The notes below the pieces were generated by a model, which had not been told where the DNA came from, ran no database searches, and saw only the letters and a list, made by a program, of their open reading frames with translations. From assembly GCF_000469505.1 (NCBI RefSeq), contig NZ_KI272830.1, positions 1 to 50,055 on the forward strand: a stretch of DNA of 50,055 bases, given 5' to 3'. Both the position numbers and the translations under genes were made by a program. The DNA comes from Leptotrichia sp. oral taxon 215 str. W9775. GTDB taxonomy: Bacteria > Fusobacteriota > Fusobacteriia > Fusobacteriales > Leptotrichiaceae. This document shows, in pieces, positions 1-7,661 of the stretch (its first letter is position 1; each line of letters opens with the position of its first letter).

Positions 1-90
1 TTTTTCCACCCCCATATATATTATAGAGCCTTTTTTTTGAAATAATTTTTTTAGTAATCTGATTTTAAAACAAATGTAAAATTAGAAAAA

Positions 91-1362
91 TTAATTATAA
101 AATTTTTCCACATCTGTAATTTCATTCTCACTTTTTGCTACAACAATTGTACAGACAGCATCTCCTGTAATATTCACCACTGTTCTGAACATATCGATAA
201 TTCTATCAACACCAATTACAACACCAAGTCCTTCCAATGGAAGTCCAGCCTGTTTTAACACAAGTGAAAGCATTAACATACCAGCACCTGGAACTCCGGC
301 TGTACCTACTGAAGCCAGTACGGCTGTTAAAATAATTCCAATGTATTGCGTTGGTCCCAGATGAATGTTGTAAAGGTTTGCAATGAATACAGCGGCAACT
401 CCCTGCATTATTGCAGTTCCATCCATATTTACTGTAGCTCCTAATGGAATTGTAAAGGAACTTATTTCTTCTGAAACTCCAAATTTTTCTGTCAATGTTT
501 CAATATTTACAGGAATTGTTGCATTACTGCTTGATGTAGAAAATGCTACTGAAATAACATTTAAAAATTTTTTTAAAAACTTAACAGGGCTCATTTTTGC
601 CATGCTTACAAGCATTATCTGATAAACTCCCGTATGAATTACAAAAGCTATTAATGTCACGACAACAAATCCTACTAATTTAATCAGCACATCTATTCCA
701 GTAGAAGCGACTACTTTTGAAATTAGTGCAAATACCCCAATTGGAGCAACTTGCATTATAAGTTCCACCATTTTTAGGACAAGTTCATTAGCTTCTTCAA
801 GTAAAATTTTCAAATTTTTTACTTTATCCCCCAAAGCTGTAATTGCTACTCCTAACAGTAAGAAGAATATTATAATGGCAAGCATTTTTTCTTCTGACAT
901 TGCATTAATAATATTTTTAGGAATCATATCCAGTAATATATCAATAAGTTTTCCCTGTTCAGCAAGTTTAAATTCTCCCTTTGGAAGTTCCCCATGGACC
1001 ATTCCTTTTCCAACACCGGAAATTCTTGCAACAAATAATCCAATTGCTACGGCAATTGCAGTAGTTGCAAAATAGAATCCTAAAACCTTTGTTCCAATTC
1101 TTCTAAGTTTCTTTACATCTCCGATGGAAGCGGCCCCCATTGCAAGAGAAATGGAAACCAGTGGCACAATCATAACTTTCATAAGATTAATAAACATTCC
1201 TCCAAAAAATGCAAGAACAGAATCTATAACAACCTCTTTTACAAATGAATTTTGTGCAAAAGGGCTAAGTATCAACCCGAATATAATCCCAAGTGCCAGT
1301 CCAATCATAATTCTGGTTGTCAAACCAAGTTTTTTCATAAATTTTCTAATAGTATAAAACAC
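91..1362 (-). CDS. Dicarboxylate/amino acid:cation symporter (DAACS/GltP family)
   Basis: A 423-residue polytopic membrane protein of the glutamate/dicarboxylate symporter family, expected to bring in dicarboxylates or acidic/neutral amino acids with Na+ or H+. Visible family signatures are the serine-rich re-entrant segment STSSSNATIP near residues 276-284, the substrate/cation motif PLGATVNMDGTA near 306-317, and the second hairpin motif GVPGAGMLML near 356-365. The length is normal for the family. I keep the GTG start at 1362 because AAAGGAGATA lies just upstream; the alternative ATG eight codons in (1338) is far from that site. It appears monocistronic with its own promoter. Substrate cannot be decided from sequence. 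Confidence 0.93.
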   Translation of the reverse strand: MFYTIRKFMKKLGLTTRIMIGLALGIIFGLILSPFAQNSFVKEVVIDSVLAFFGGMFINLMKVMIVPLVSISLAMGAASIGDVKKLRRIGTKVLGFYFATTAIAVAIGLFVARISGVGKGMVHGELPKGEFKLAEQGKLIDILLDMIPKNIINAMSEEKMLAIIIFFLLLGVAITALGDKVKNLKILLEEANELVLKMVELIMQVAPIGVFALISKVVASTGIDVLIKLVGFVVVTLIAFVIHTGVYQIMLVSMAKMSPVKFLKKFLNVISVAFSTSSSNATIPVNIETLTEKFGVSEEISSFTIPLGATVNMDGTAIMQGVAAVFIANLYNIHLGPTQYIGIILTAVLASVGTAGVPGAGMLMLSLVLKQAGLPLEGLGVVIGVDRIIDMFRTVVNITGDAVCTIVVAKSENEITDVEKFYN

Positions 1363-1395
1363 TATCTCCTTTCCCCAAATTTTTAAATATTTTAT

Positions 1396-1424
1396 ATTTT
1401 AACTTTTTATGGAAAAATTTACAA
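1396..1424 (-). promoter_or_regulatory. Promoter of the DAACS symporter gene
   Basis: On the minus strand TTGTAA (1424-1419) and TAAAAT (1401-1396) are separated by 17 bases, about 35 bases upstream of the GTG start. Sigma-70-type match, read directly. Confidence 0.55.
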
Positions 1425-1592
1425 CTTTTTTTTTTAAAATAATCAGTTTATCCTTTTAGATTTTTTCAAAAATTAAATCTAAAATTACTTGTCCTAAATT
1501 GATATTATTTTCCTTAATATAATTATTGAGCTTGTGTCTATGTCAGAATTAGTATTGACGGAAACTTTTATGCGTTATTTCTATCCTTCTTT

Positions 1593-2822
1593 CTATTTAT
1601 CCTGAAAATATGTAGCTGCTTTTGGAGTACTTTCTATTTTTTCAATAATATTTTCCGGAAGATATATTTCAATAACAGATTTTTTATCAGAATAATATCT
1701 GACAAAGATTTTTATATATTCATTTGAAAAATTAAAAGAGCCATTATCCTTAAAATAGCTTATGGAATCAATGTCTTTTAATTTGGAAGTACGAAGAAGT
1801 TCTTCAATTTTAGGATAATATCTTTTTATTTCATTTAGTTTTCTGGTGAGGGTATAAAATAGAACTATCGGCGATTTAACTCTCTTAAATTCGTTTACAT
1901 AAAGTTTTAGGTTATCTGATGCTAGATTAAGCATCAATGCCCTCTTTAAATTCTTTTCCAAATCTTCAGAAAAGGAATCTTTTACATAATTTAGATTGTC
2001 GTGTACGTATTTATATCCTCTTTTTGCCACATAAAGTAGAAACAGACGATAAATTTCTTCAGGATTGGAAACTTTATCCTTAACAAGTTCAAGCATTTTA
2101 TAAATTGTATTGTCGTATGGGCTGTAAGGCTGTCTTGCTTTATTTATGAGAAAATTAATAGATACGATTTTATTTGTCAGTTTTCCACTTTCCTTAATTT
2201 TTTCGTATGCAACAGAAAAATCAGTAAAAGTATTTATGTCCATTACAGCTTTTTTTAAAATATGCTTTTCAAAATCAAAAAACCTTTCATATTTATTGTC
2301 AGCATTAAGATAGATTTTTACTGATGAAAGTGGAAGGCAGACTTCGTTTTTATCTTTGGCATTTTTAATAATATTATTGTAAAAGCCAAATGAGAAGGAA
2401 TCTGTCATAAAAATAAATTTTTCAATCTCAAGTAGGGAAAAAAAGCTCTTTTTTAATGAGAAACAATTTTTAAATTCTTCAGTAAAAAATAATTGACAAT
2501 AATCAGTATGTAAAATAAAAGATGAAAGTATTCCAAAAGAACCGGAAAATTTATCGTTTGGAGAAAATACATAAAAAGATATATATTTTTCTGACAGAGT
2601 TTTAAAAAATGAAGTGAAATTATTAATGGAAGAAAATTCAGGTATGGAAAGAATTTCTTCAAATCTGATTTCAGCTTTTTCCAAAAAAGTGGAATCTGAA
2701 ACAATTTTAAAAAATAATAATTTTAAAAATATCTTTTCATCTTTTGTTATTTTTTTAGAAAATTCAAGTTTAATATCCTTTTTCTGTAAATTTGTAAATT
2801 TGTGGGAAAAATATATGTTCAT
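1593..2822 (-). CDS. Rep_3-like replication initiator protein (plasmid-type), chromosomal context
   Basis: A 409-residue basic protein. Residues about 184-228 resemble the hallmark of Rep_3 (RepB-type) initiators, where a helix like LKKAVMDINTFTDFSVAYE is followed by IKESGKLTNKIVSINF. In this family two winged-helix domains bind iterons and start plasmid replication. The N-terminal half would be the first winged helix but is too diverged for me to place residues. The C-terminal roughly 180 residues are extra relative to short Rep_3 proteins. Start ATG at 2822 has TAGGAG 8 bases upstream. The upstream gap carries repeated AACGAAA motifs, as an initiator target or autoregulatory operator would. 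No partition or mobilisation gene lies nearby, so it is either a chromosomal paralogue or a remnant of an integrated element. Family call is moderate. Confidence 0.6.
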   Translation of the reverse strand: MNIYFSHKFTNLQKKDIKLEFSKKITKDEKIFLKLLFFKIVSDSTFLEKAEIRFEEILSIPEFSSINNFTSFFKTLSEKYISFYVFSPNDKFSGSFGILSSFILHTDYCQLFFTEEFKNCFSLKKSFFSLLEIEKFIFMTDSFSFGFYNNIIKNAKDKNEVCLPLSSVKIYLNADNKYERFFDFEKHILKKAVMDINTFTDFSVAYEKIKESGKLTNKIVSINFLINKARQPYSPYDNTIYKMLELVKDKVSNPEEIYRLFLLYVAKRGYKYVHDNLNYVKDSFSEDLEKNLKRALMLNLASDNLKLYVNEFKRVKSPIVLFYTLTRKLNEIKRYYPKIEELLRTSKLKDIDSISYFKDNGSFNFSNEYIKIFVRYYSDKKSVIEIYLPENIIEKIESTPKAATYFQDK

Positions 2823-2836
2823 TTATAAACTCCTAA

Positions 2837-2936
2837 CTAACGAAAAAATTTGATATTTATTTCGTTTAAATTTTATAGATAATTTTAATATTTATCAATT
2901 ATATAACGAGTAACGAAAAAAGAAATAAATTTTTCG
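2837..2936. promoter_or_regulatory. Cluster of AACGAAA-type motifs upstream of the Rep_3-like gene
   Basis: The motif AACGAAAA occurs at 2840-2847 and 2912-2919 on the plus strand. A partial copy TAACGA lies at 2904-2909, immediately before the second full copy. Inverted versions occur at 2861-2867 (AAACGAAA read on the minus strand) and 2930-2936 (GCGAAAAA). Repetition in both orientations beside a Rep-like gene suggests binding sites, either iteron-like or an operator. The number and regularity are lower than in classical iteron arrays. Confidence 0.4.
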
Positions 2937-3030
2937 CTTTTTTATAATTATACCTAAAATAAACTATAAAATCAATAAAATAGAAATAATTGTTATAAAA
3001 AACTTAAGTAAATAATTAAAAAACATTTTT

Positions 3031-3059
3031 TTGACAAAATGGAAAAGGTGAGGTATAAC
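3031..3059 (+). promoter_or_regulatory. Promoter of the PTS/glyco-amino-acid locus
   Basis: TTGACA at 3031-3036 and TATAAC at 3054-3059 with an exact 17-base spacer. Transcription would begin near 3066, so the in-frame GTG at 3064 cannot be the start codon of the next gene. Confidence 0.8.
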
Positions 3060-3105
3060 GATAGTGAAAACAATAAAAGATAAAATTTTAAGTTGGAGGA
3101 AAAAA

Positions 3106-4002
3106 ATGGGAAAAAGATTGCTTAGCTGTTTTACTAGTGATTTTAATAAAATGTCCGGTCAGGATTTGAAAAATGCCATTAAGGCAAGTGAAGGTAGAAC
3201 AGTGTTGTCAGAAAATGTTGTAGGAAGAAAAAGTGTTGCAGGGGATGTTACAAATAGTGAGTTAGCAAGGGCTTTCGGAGCAGATCTTATATTACTGAAT
3301 GGATTGGATGTATTTAATCCATATATAGATGCACTTCCTGAATCAGATGAGCCTATAAAACTTGTAAAAAAACTTACAGGAAGACCGGTAGGACTTAATT
3401 TGGAACCGGTAGATCTAAATGCCGATATGATGGAGGAAATAGAAATTATTTCTGAAGGAAGAATTTGTTCAGAAGCTACATTGAAAAAGATAGAAGAAAT
3501 GGGATTTGACTTTGTATGCCTGACAGGGAATCCTGGTACAGGAGTTACAAACCATCAGATTTCTGAAGGTATAAAGCTGGCTAAAAAATATTTTTCCGGA
3601 ATGATAATAGCAGGTAAAATGCACTCATCAGGAGTTGATGAACCGGTTGCAAATTTCGATGTTGTGAAGGACTTTATTGAAAGTGGTGCAGATGTCATCA
3701 TGCTTCCGGCTGTGGGGACAGTACCTGGATTTACTCAGAGTGAAATGGAAAAAGCTGTAAAATATATCAAGGAAAATGGAGCTCTTTCAATGTCTGCAAT
3801 AGGAACAAGCCAGGAAAGTTCTACAAAGGAAACAATAAGACAGATTGCAATAATGAATAAAATCGCAGGAGTGGATATTCAGCATATTGGAGATGCAGGA
3901 TATGCGGGAGTTGCAAACTTCGAAAACATTTTAGAACTTTCTATAGCAATAAGAGGAGTAAGACATACAATAAGAATGATTGCGGCTTCAAATGACAGAT
4001 AA
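3106..4002 (+). CDS. DUF7916 family protein (TIM-barrel-like, PTS-associated)
   Basis: A 298-residue soluble protein. I recognise it as the family now called DUF7916, often loosely named PEP-phosphonomutase-like or HAD-like in databases; it usually sits beside lactose/cellobiose-type PTS genes. Alternating strands such as GADLILLNG, GRPVGLNLEP, GFDFVCLTGNPGTG, MIIAGKMHSSG and GADVIMLPAVGTVPG look like successive beta strands of a TIM barrel with phosphate-gripping glycine loops. No reaction has been assigned to the family that I know of; a role on the phosphorylated PTS product is inference. The start is ATG 3106 because GGAGG precedes it by 6 bases and the promoter's expected start site overlaps the upstream GTG. 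First gene of the operon, 32 bases before the IIB gene. Confidence 0.7.
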   Translation: MGKRLLSCFTSDFNKMSGQDLKNAIKASEGRTVLSENVVGRKSVAGDVTNSELARAFGADLILLNGLDVFNPYIDALPESDEPIKLVKKLTGRPVGLNLEPVDLNADMMEEIEIISEGRICSEATLKKIEEMGFDFVCLTGNPGTGVTNHQISEGIKLAKKYFSGMIIAGKMHSSGVDEPVANFDVVKDFIESGADVIMLPAVGTVPGFTQSEMEKAVKYIKENGALSMSAIGTSQESSTKETIRQIAIMNKIAGVDIQHIGDAGYAGVANFENILELSIAIRGVRHTIRMIAASNDR

Positions 4003-4034
4003 AAATAAAAAATATTATATATAAGGAGGATTTT

Positions 4035-4361
4035 ATGAAAAGAATATACTTATTTTGCAGTGCTGGAATGTCTACAAGCTTAGTTGCCAAAAGAATGCAG
4101 GAAGTGGCAGATAAGCATAGCCTTCCAGTTGAAGTTAAAGCTTTTCCTGATAATAAGATTGATGTTATTGTTGAGGAATTTCATCCTGATGTAATTTTAT
4201 TGGGACCGCAGGTAAAATTTAAGCTTGAACAGACAGCTTCAAAATACGAACCACAAGGTATTCCGGTAGCAGTAATTGACCTTGAAGATTATGGAAGAGT
4301 TGATGGAGAACGTATTTTAAAGAGAGCTATAAAAATATTGAAGGAAAAGGCAGGGAAATAG
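4035..4361 (+). CDS. PTS system IIB component, lactose/cellobiose (chitobiose) type
   Basis: A 108-residue cytoplasmic phosphocarrier. The N-terminal FCSAGMSTSLV places the phospho-accepting cysteine at residue 8, followed by the phosphate-binding loop typical of CelA/ChbB-type IIB proteins. Length is exactly that of the family. It accepts phosphate from a IIA protein and passes it to the sugar carried by the IIC that follows. AAGGAGG precedes the start, and the IIC start lies one base after the stop, so the two are translationally coupled. No IIA gene is present in this window, so a IIA from elsewhere must serve it. Confidence 0.95.
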   Translation: MKRIYLFCSAGMSTSLVAKRMQEVADKHSLPVEVKAFPDNKIDVIVEEFHPDVILLGPQVKFKLEQTASKYEPQGIPVAVIDLEDYGRVDGERILKRAIKILKEKAGK

Positions 4362-4362
4362 C

Positions 4363-5712
4363 ATGTTTGATAAGTTGGAAAAAGTATTAGGCCCTTTGGC
4401 ATCTAAATTGAGCAGTAATAAAGTTTTGGCGGCAATACGTGATGGATTTTTAGTAGGTACACCGTTAATTATAGCGGCTTCAATATTTCTAGTTATTGGA
4501 AATTTTCCTATTGAAGGATATGAAGCATTTGTTGCGAAATTTTTAGGAGAAGGATGGGACGGATATCTTAATGCTGTTATCCGTTCAACATTTGGAGTAA
4601 TAGCCCTTCTTGGTGTTATTGGTATTGGATATTATTATGCGAAGGCAAAGGGAGTGGAAGGGATTTCCGGGGCAGCTGTATCATTAGTAGCATTCCTTAT
4701 TATAAGTCCTCAATCTCATGATTTATTCGTAAATGCAGAAGGAAAAGCATTCAGAGGTTTTGCACTTAGAAACTTAGGTACAGAAGGTTTATTCCTTGCA
4801 ATGATTACAGCATTACTTGCGGTAACAGTATTTGCTGCAGTTAAAAACAGAGGTTGGACAATAAAACTTCCTGAAGGAGTACCACCTGCAGTAATGAATT
4901 CATTTGCGGCATTAATACCAAGTATGTTTGTAATGCTTCTATTTTTTGCATTGAGACTTTTCTTCTATTTCTTTACAAAAGATCAGTATGCACATGACTT
5001 TATTTATAAAGTTCTGCAAGGGCCTCTTGAAGGATTAGGAAAGAATTTCTTCTTTGAACCAATTTATCAGTTCTTATCAACATTGTTCTGGTTCTTTGGT
5101 ATTAACGGTCCTGCTGTTACAAATACAGTTTTCTCTCCATTACACCTGGCTATGACAACAGGAAATCAGGAAGCGTTTGCGGCTCATATGCCATTACCTC
5201 ATATATTTACAGGTTCATTCTCTGATTTCTTCTGTAACTTCGGTGGTGGAGGAAGTACATTATCTTTAGTATTACTGATGATGTTTAAAGGAAAATCTGA
5301 ACGTATGAAAAAATTAGGGAAACTATCAATAGTTCCTGGAATTTTTGGAATAAATGAAATGGTTATTTTCGGACTTCCAGTTGTATTAAATCCGATTATT
5401 GCGATTCCGTTTTTATTAACACCGCTTGTTAATACAATTTTAGGTACACTGGCAACAATGTTACACATTATTCCTCGTACTACAGGAACACTATTACCTT
5501 GGACAACGCCTTTATTCTTTTCAGGATGGCTTTCTACAGGAAGTATAATTGCAGGGCTTTTCCAAATAGTACAGGTAGCGATAGGATGTATGATTTACTA
5601 TCCGTTCTTTAAAATATTGGATAACCAGTATTTACAAGATGAAACAAAACCTGTAGAACAAAGTAAAGAAGATGATTTAGAAGACATTTCACTTGATGAT
5701 ATATCTTTCTAG
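4363..5712 (+). CDS. PTS system IIC component, lactose/cellobiose type
   Basis: A 449-residue membrane permease of the cellobiose/chitobiose IIC family. Visible are the N-terminal FDKLEKVLGPLASKLSSNK lead-in common to this family, about ten hydrophobic segments, the FGGGGSTLSL loop, and the motif GINEMVIFGLPVVLNP, which matches the conserved GINEPVIFGLP region of CelB/ChbC. It moves a disaccharide-like glycoside and phosphorylates it at C6 with the IIB immediately upstream. The neighbourhood (glycosylasparaginase, peptidases) suggests a GlcNAc-containing amino-acid conjugate rather than cellobiose, but this is inference. The acidic tail DDLEDISLDDIS is cytoplasmic. A terminator-like hairpin follows. 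Confidence 0.93.
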   Translation: MFDKLEKVLGPLASKLSSNKVLAAIRDGFLVGTPLIIAASIFLVIGNFPIEGYEAFVAKFLGEGWDGYLNAVIRSTFGVIALLGVIGIGYYYAKAKGVEGISGAAVSLVAFLIISPQSHDLFVNAEGKAFRGFALRNLGTEGLFLAMITALLAVTVFAAVKNRGWTIKLPEGVPPAVMNSFAALIPSMFVMLLFFALRLFFYFFTKDQYAHDFIYKVLQGPLEGLGKNFFFEPIYQFLSTLFWFFGINGPAVTNTVFSPLHLAMTTGNQEAFAAHMPLPHIFTGSFSDFFCNFGGGGSTLSLVLLMMFKGKSERMKKLGKLSIVPGIFGINEMVIFGLPVVLNPIIAIPFLLTPLVNTILGTLATMLHIIPRTTGTLLPWTTPLFFSGWLSTGSIIAGLFQIVQVAIGCMIYYPFFKILDNQYLQDETKPVEQSKEDDLEDISLDDISF

Positions 5713-5738
5713 AAAATATAAATTTATGTTGAATAAGG

Positions 5739-5782
5739 CTGTTTCAAAATTAATTTATAAATTTTAATTTTGGAGCAGTTTT
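5739..5782 (+). terminator. Hairpin after the PTS IIC gene
   Basis: CTGTTTCAAAATTAA (5739-5753) pairs with TTAATTTTGGAGCAG (5764-5778) with two imperfect positions and a 10-base loop, followed by TTTTG. Probably a partial terminator that lowers expression of the downstream genes rather than isolating them. Confidence 0.65.
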
Positions 5783-5874
5783 GTTCATTATGGAGACAGT
5801 TTTAATATAAAAGTGACAGGATAGCTAATAATAAAGCTTTTAAGCAAATTTTTTACAGCAAAGGAGATATATAA

Positions 5875-6396
5875 ATGAGAATAGTTTTATTTTTTGACCA
5901 GATTCAATCGGGAACAGGTGGAAAAGAAGGAGCTAATGTGGAACTTGCACTGGAAAAAGGTGGAATGGGTTCATACATGATGTTTTCTGAATATATAAAA
6001 AATATAGGTGGAACTGTACTTGCCACTACATATTGCAGTGACAGTTATTTTAAGGAAAATCAGGAGCTTGTTCTGGAAAAAATGACAGGACTTTTAAATA
6101 AAGTAAAGGCTGATATTCTTTTATGCGGGCCATGCTTTAATTATTACAATTATGCAGAAATGTCCTCCATTTTAGCAGAGCACGTAAAGAAGGAAACAAG
6201 CTGTAAACCGGTAGTTGTATGTTCGGAAGAAAATAAGGAAATAATAGATAAATATAAAAATAATCTGGTAATGATAAAAATGCCGAAAAAAGGTGGGGTA
6301 GGCTTGCGTGAATCATTACAGAATATGGCAGATGTAATAAAATGTCTGTATGAAGGATCAGATTTATCAGAAGTAAGTGATTATATATATAAATAG
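5875..6396 (+). CDS. GrdB-like protein: N-terminal domain only, no selenocysteine region
   Basis: A 173-residue protein resembling the N-terminal part of glycine/sarcosine/betaine reductase selenoprotein B (GrdB). Visible parallels are the first strand and loop FFDQIQSGTGGKEGA, then VLATTYCSDSYFKEN, then ILLCGPCFNYYNY, corresponding to GrdB's FAGIGGEEKA, VVATVICGDNYF and VIAGPAFNAGRYG segments. GrdB is about 430 residues with a selenocysteine in its C-terminal half. Here the protein ends before that region and there is no in-frame UGA, so it cannot be a reductase subunit of the known kind. Extra cysteines at 54, 84, 87, 110 and 116 are notable. AAAGGAGA precedes the start. It sits between the PTS and the peptidase genes; function unknown. 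Confidence 0.65.
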   Translation: MRIVLFFDQIQSGTGGKEGANVELALEKGGMGSYMMFSEYIKNIGGTVLATTYCSDSYFKENQELVLEKMTGLLNKVKADILLCGPCFNYYNYAEMSSILAEHVKKETSCKPVVVCSEENKEIIDKYKNNLVMIKMPKKGGVGLRESLQNMADVIKCLYEGSDLSEVSDYIYK

Positions 6397-6492
6397 TTAG
6401 AAAAAACTGTCTGAAAATAGAAATAAAAATTATGAAAATTATATTTATTCATTTGTTAAAATTTTTCTTATATAAAACAGTCATTCATTAAA

Positions 6493-6532
6493 AAAAAGTC
6501 AAAAATCGCCAAATTTAGGCTGTTGACTTTTT
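6493..6532 (+). terminator. Hairpin between the GrdB-like and M42-like genes
   Basis: AAAAAGTCAA (6493-6502) and TTGACTTTTT (6523-6532) form a perfect 10-bp stem, with an inner GCC/GGC pairing in the loop. A-run before and T-run after make it usable in both directions. Confidence 0.65.
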
Positions 6533-6539
6533 CTAAATT

Positions 6540-6569
6540 CATTTCCTGTTTTATATTGTAAAATTTTAA
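6540..6569 (+). repeat. Copy 1 of a 30-base intergenic repeat
   Basis: CATTTCCTGTTTTATATTGT plus the next ten bases match 12879-12908 at 27 of 30 positions. Both copies lie downstream of a gene in terminator-rich spacers. Confidence 0.5.
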
Positions 6570-6666
6570 ATAACTCATAAATATAATTTTTCATATTGTG
6601 TTTTAAGTCTTATTTTAAGATAGTTTAAACTGTTAATTTATCTATATATCAAGAAATGGAGAAGAT

Positions 6667-7656
6667 ATGAGATTAAAGGAATTATGTCAATTAAGGGGAG
6701 TTTCAGGAGATGAAAAGGAAGTACATGATTTTCTGCATAAAGAATATGAAAAAAGAAATCTTTCAATAATAAAGGATAGACTCGGATCTATTTTTGGCTT
6801 AAAAAAAGGGAACGATTCATCATATAAAATAATGATAAGCTCAAATATTGATGAAAGTGGAGGAATGATTTCAGATATCAGGGAAGACGGACTAATGGAA
6901 TTTCTGACAATAGGGCTTTATGAAAAAAGTCTTTTTGAGCAGAGAATAGTGAAAGTTTTAAATAGAAGACATGAAGAATATACAGGATTTGTAATAAAAA
7001 ATGAAAAAGAGCTGCTGATTGACGTAGGGTATGGAAGTAAAGAAGAAGTTTTAGGGGCAGGAATACAGATTGGAGATATGTTTGTGCTAGATATTCCTAC
7101 TTTATTTCTTCCAAATGAAGAAATACTTTCTAAAAATCTTTCCAACAGGGCAGGACTTGAAGCAGGGCTTACAGTATTAGATAAGATGGAAGAAAATAAG
7201 GAAATGCCTCCATTTGATGTGGTAATAGGAGGGATATCCCATTCGGTAACAGGTCAGCGTGGAGCAATAACAGCAACAACTGCATTAAAACCGGATATAG
7301 CTGTCGTTATTGATACGGCATATGTGAAAGAGCCTAAAGAAAATACAGTATATATTAGAAGTTTTGATAAATCAATGCTTCCAAATCAAATGTTAAAGAA
7401 GGAATTTTATGAAGTGGCACAGAAAAAAGGATATATTCCTGAAGGCCATGTTCAGCTGGAAGCGACAGACGGGTCTTTTATCCATAAATCATTGGCAGGG
7501 ACTCCAACAGTTGTACTTGTACTACCTTTAAAACATAAACAGGCTATGTTAAATTCGTTAAAAATAGAGCATATAAATAATTTGAGTGACATAATTATAG
7601 AATTTATTAAGGGACTGACTGTAGAAAAAATAGAAAAATTCGGATTTAAAGGGTGA
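6667..7656 (+). CDS. Degenerate M42-family paralogue lacking the metal ligands (predicted pseudoenzyme)
   Basis: A 329-residue relative of the M42 aminopeptidase encoded next. It aligns throughout (SSNIDESGG, SKNLSNRAG, TGQRGA, VVIDTA, PLKHKQ) but has lost most catalytic positions. The first zinc histidine is Asn60, the bridging aspartate is Ser159, the catalytic and zinc glutamates are Ser193 and Val194, and the last zinc histidine is Gln292. Only the aspartates at 62 and 216 remain. The frame is intact and conserved in fold, so this looks like a retained non-catalytic subunit, perhaps mixing into the M42 oligomer or binding substrate, rather than decay. GGAGAAGAT precedes ATG 6667. Its stop lies 5 bases before the ATG of the active M42 gene. 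Confidence 0.8.
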   Translation: MRLKELCQLRGVSGDEKEVHDFLHKEYEKRNLSIIKDRLGSIFGLKKGNDSSYKIMISSNIDESGGMISDIREDGLMEFLTIGLYEKSLFEQRIVKVLNRRHEEYTGFVIKNEKELLIDVGYGSKEEVLGAGIQIGDMFVLDIPTLFLPNEEILSKNLSNRAGLEAGLTVLDKMEENKEMPPFDVVIGGISHSVTGQRGAITATTALKPDIAVVIDTAYVKEPKENTVYIRSFDKSMLPNQMLKKEFYEVAQKKGYIPEGHVQLEATDGSFIHKSLAGTPTVVLVLPLKHKQAMLNSLKIEHINNLSDIIIEFIKGLTVEKIEKFGFKG

Positions 7657-7661
7657 GAAAA

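Noticed and set aside
1455..1490. TTTTAGATTT/AAATCTAAAA inverted repeat as terminator of the Rep_3-like gene
   Set aside because: No T-run follows on the minus strand and such AT dyads are frequent here.
3064..3105. Extended N-terminus of the DUF7916 protein from GTG 3064
   Set aside because: The expected transcription start from the TTGACA/TATAAC promoter overlaps this codon, and GGAGG sits just before ATG 3106.
5875..6396. Selenoprotein with an in-frame UGA recoded
   Set aside because: The frame has no internal TGA and the region after the stop shows no continuation of GrdB-like sequence.
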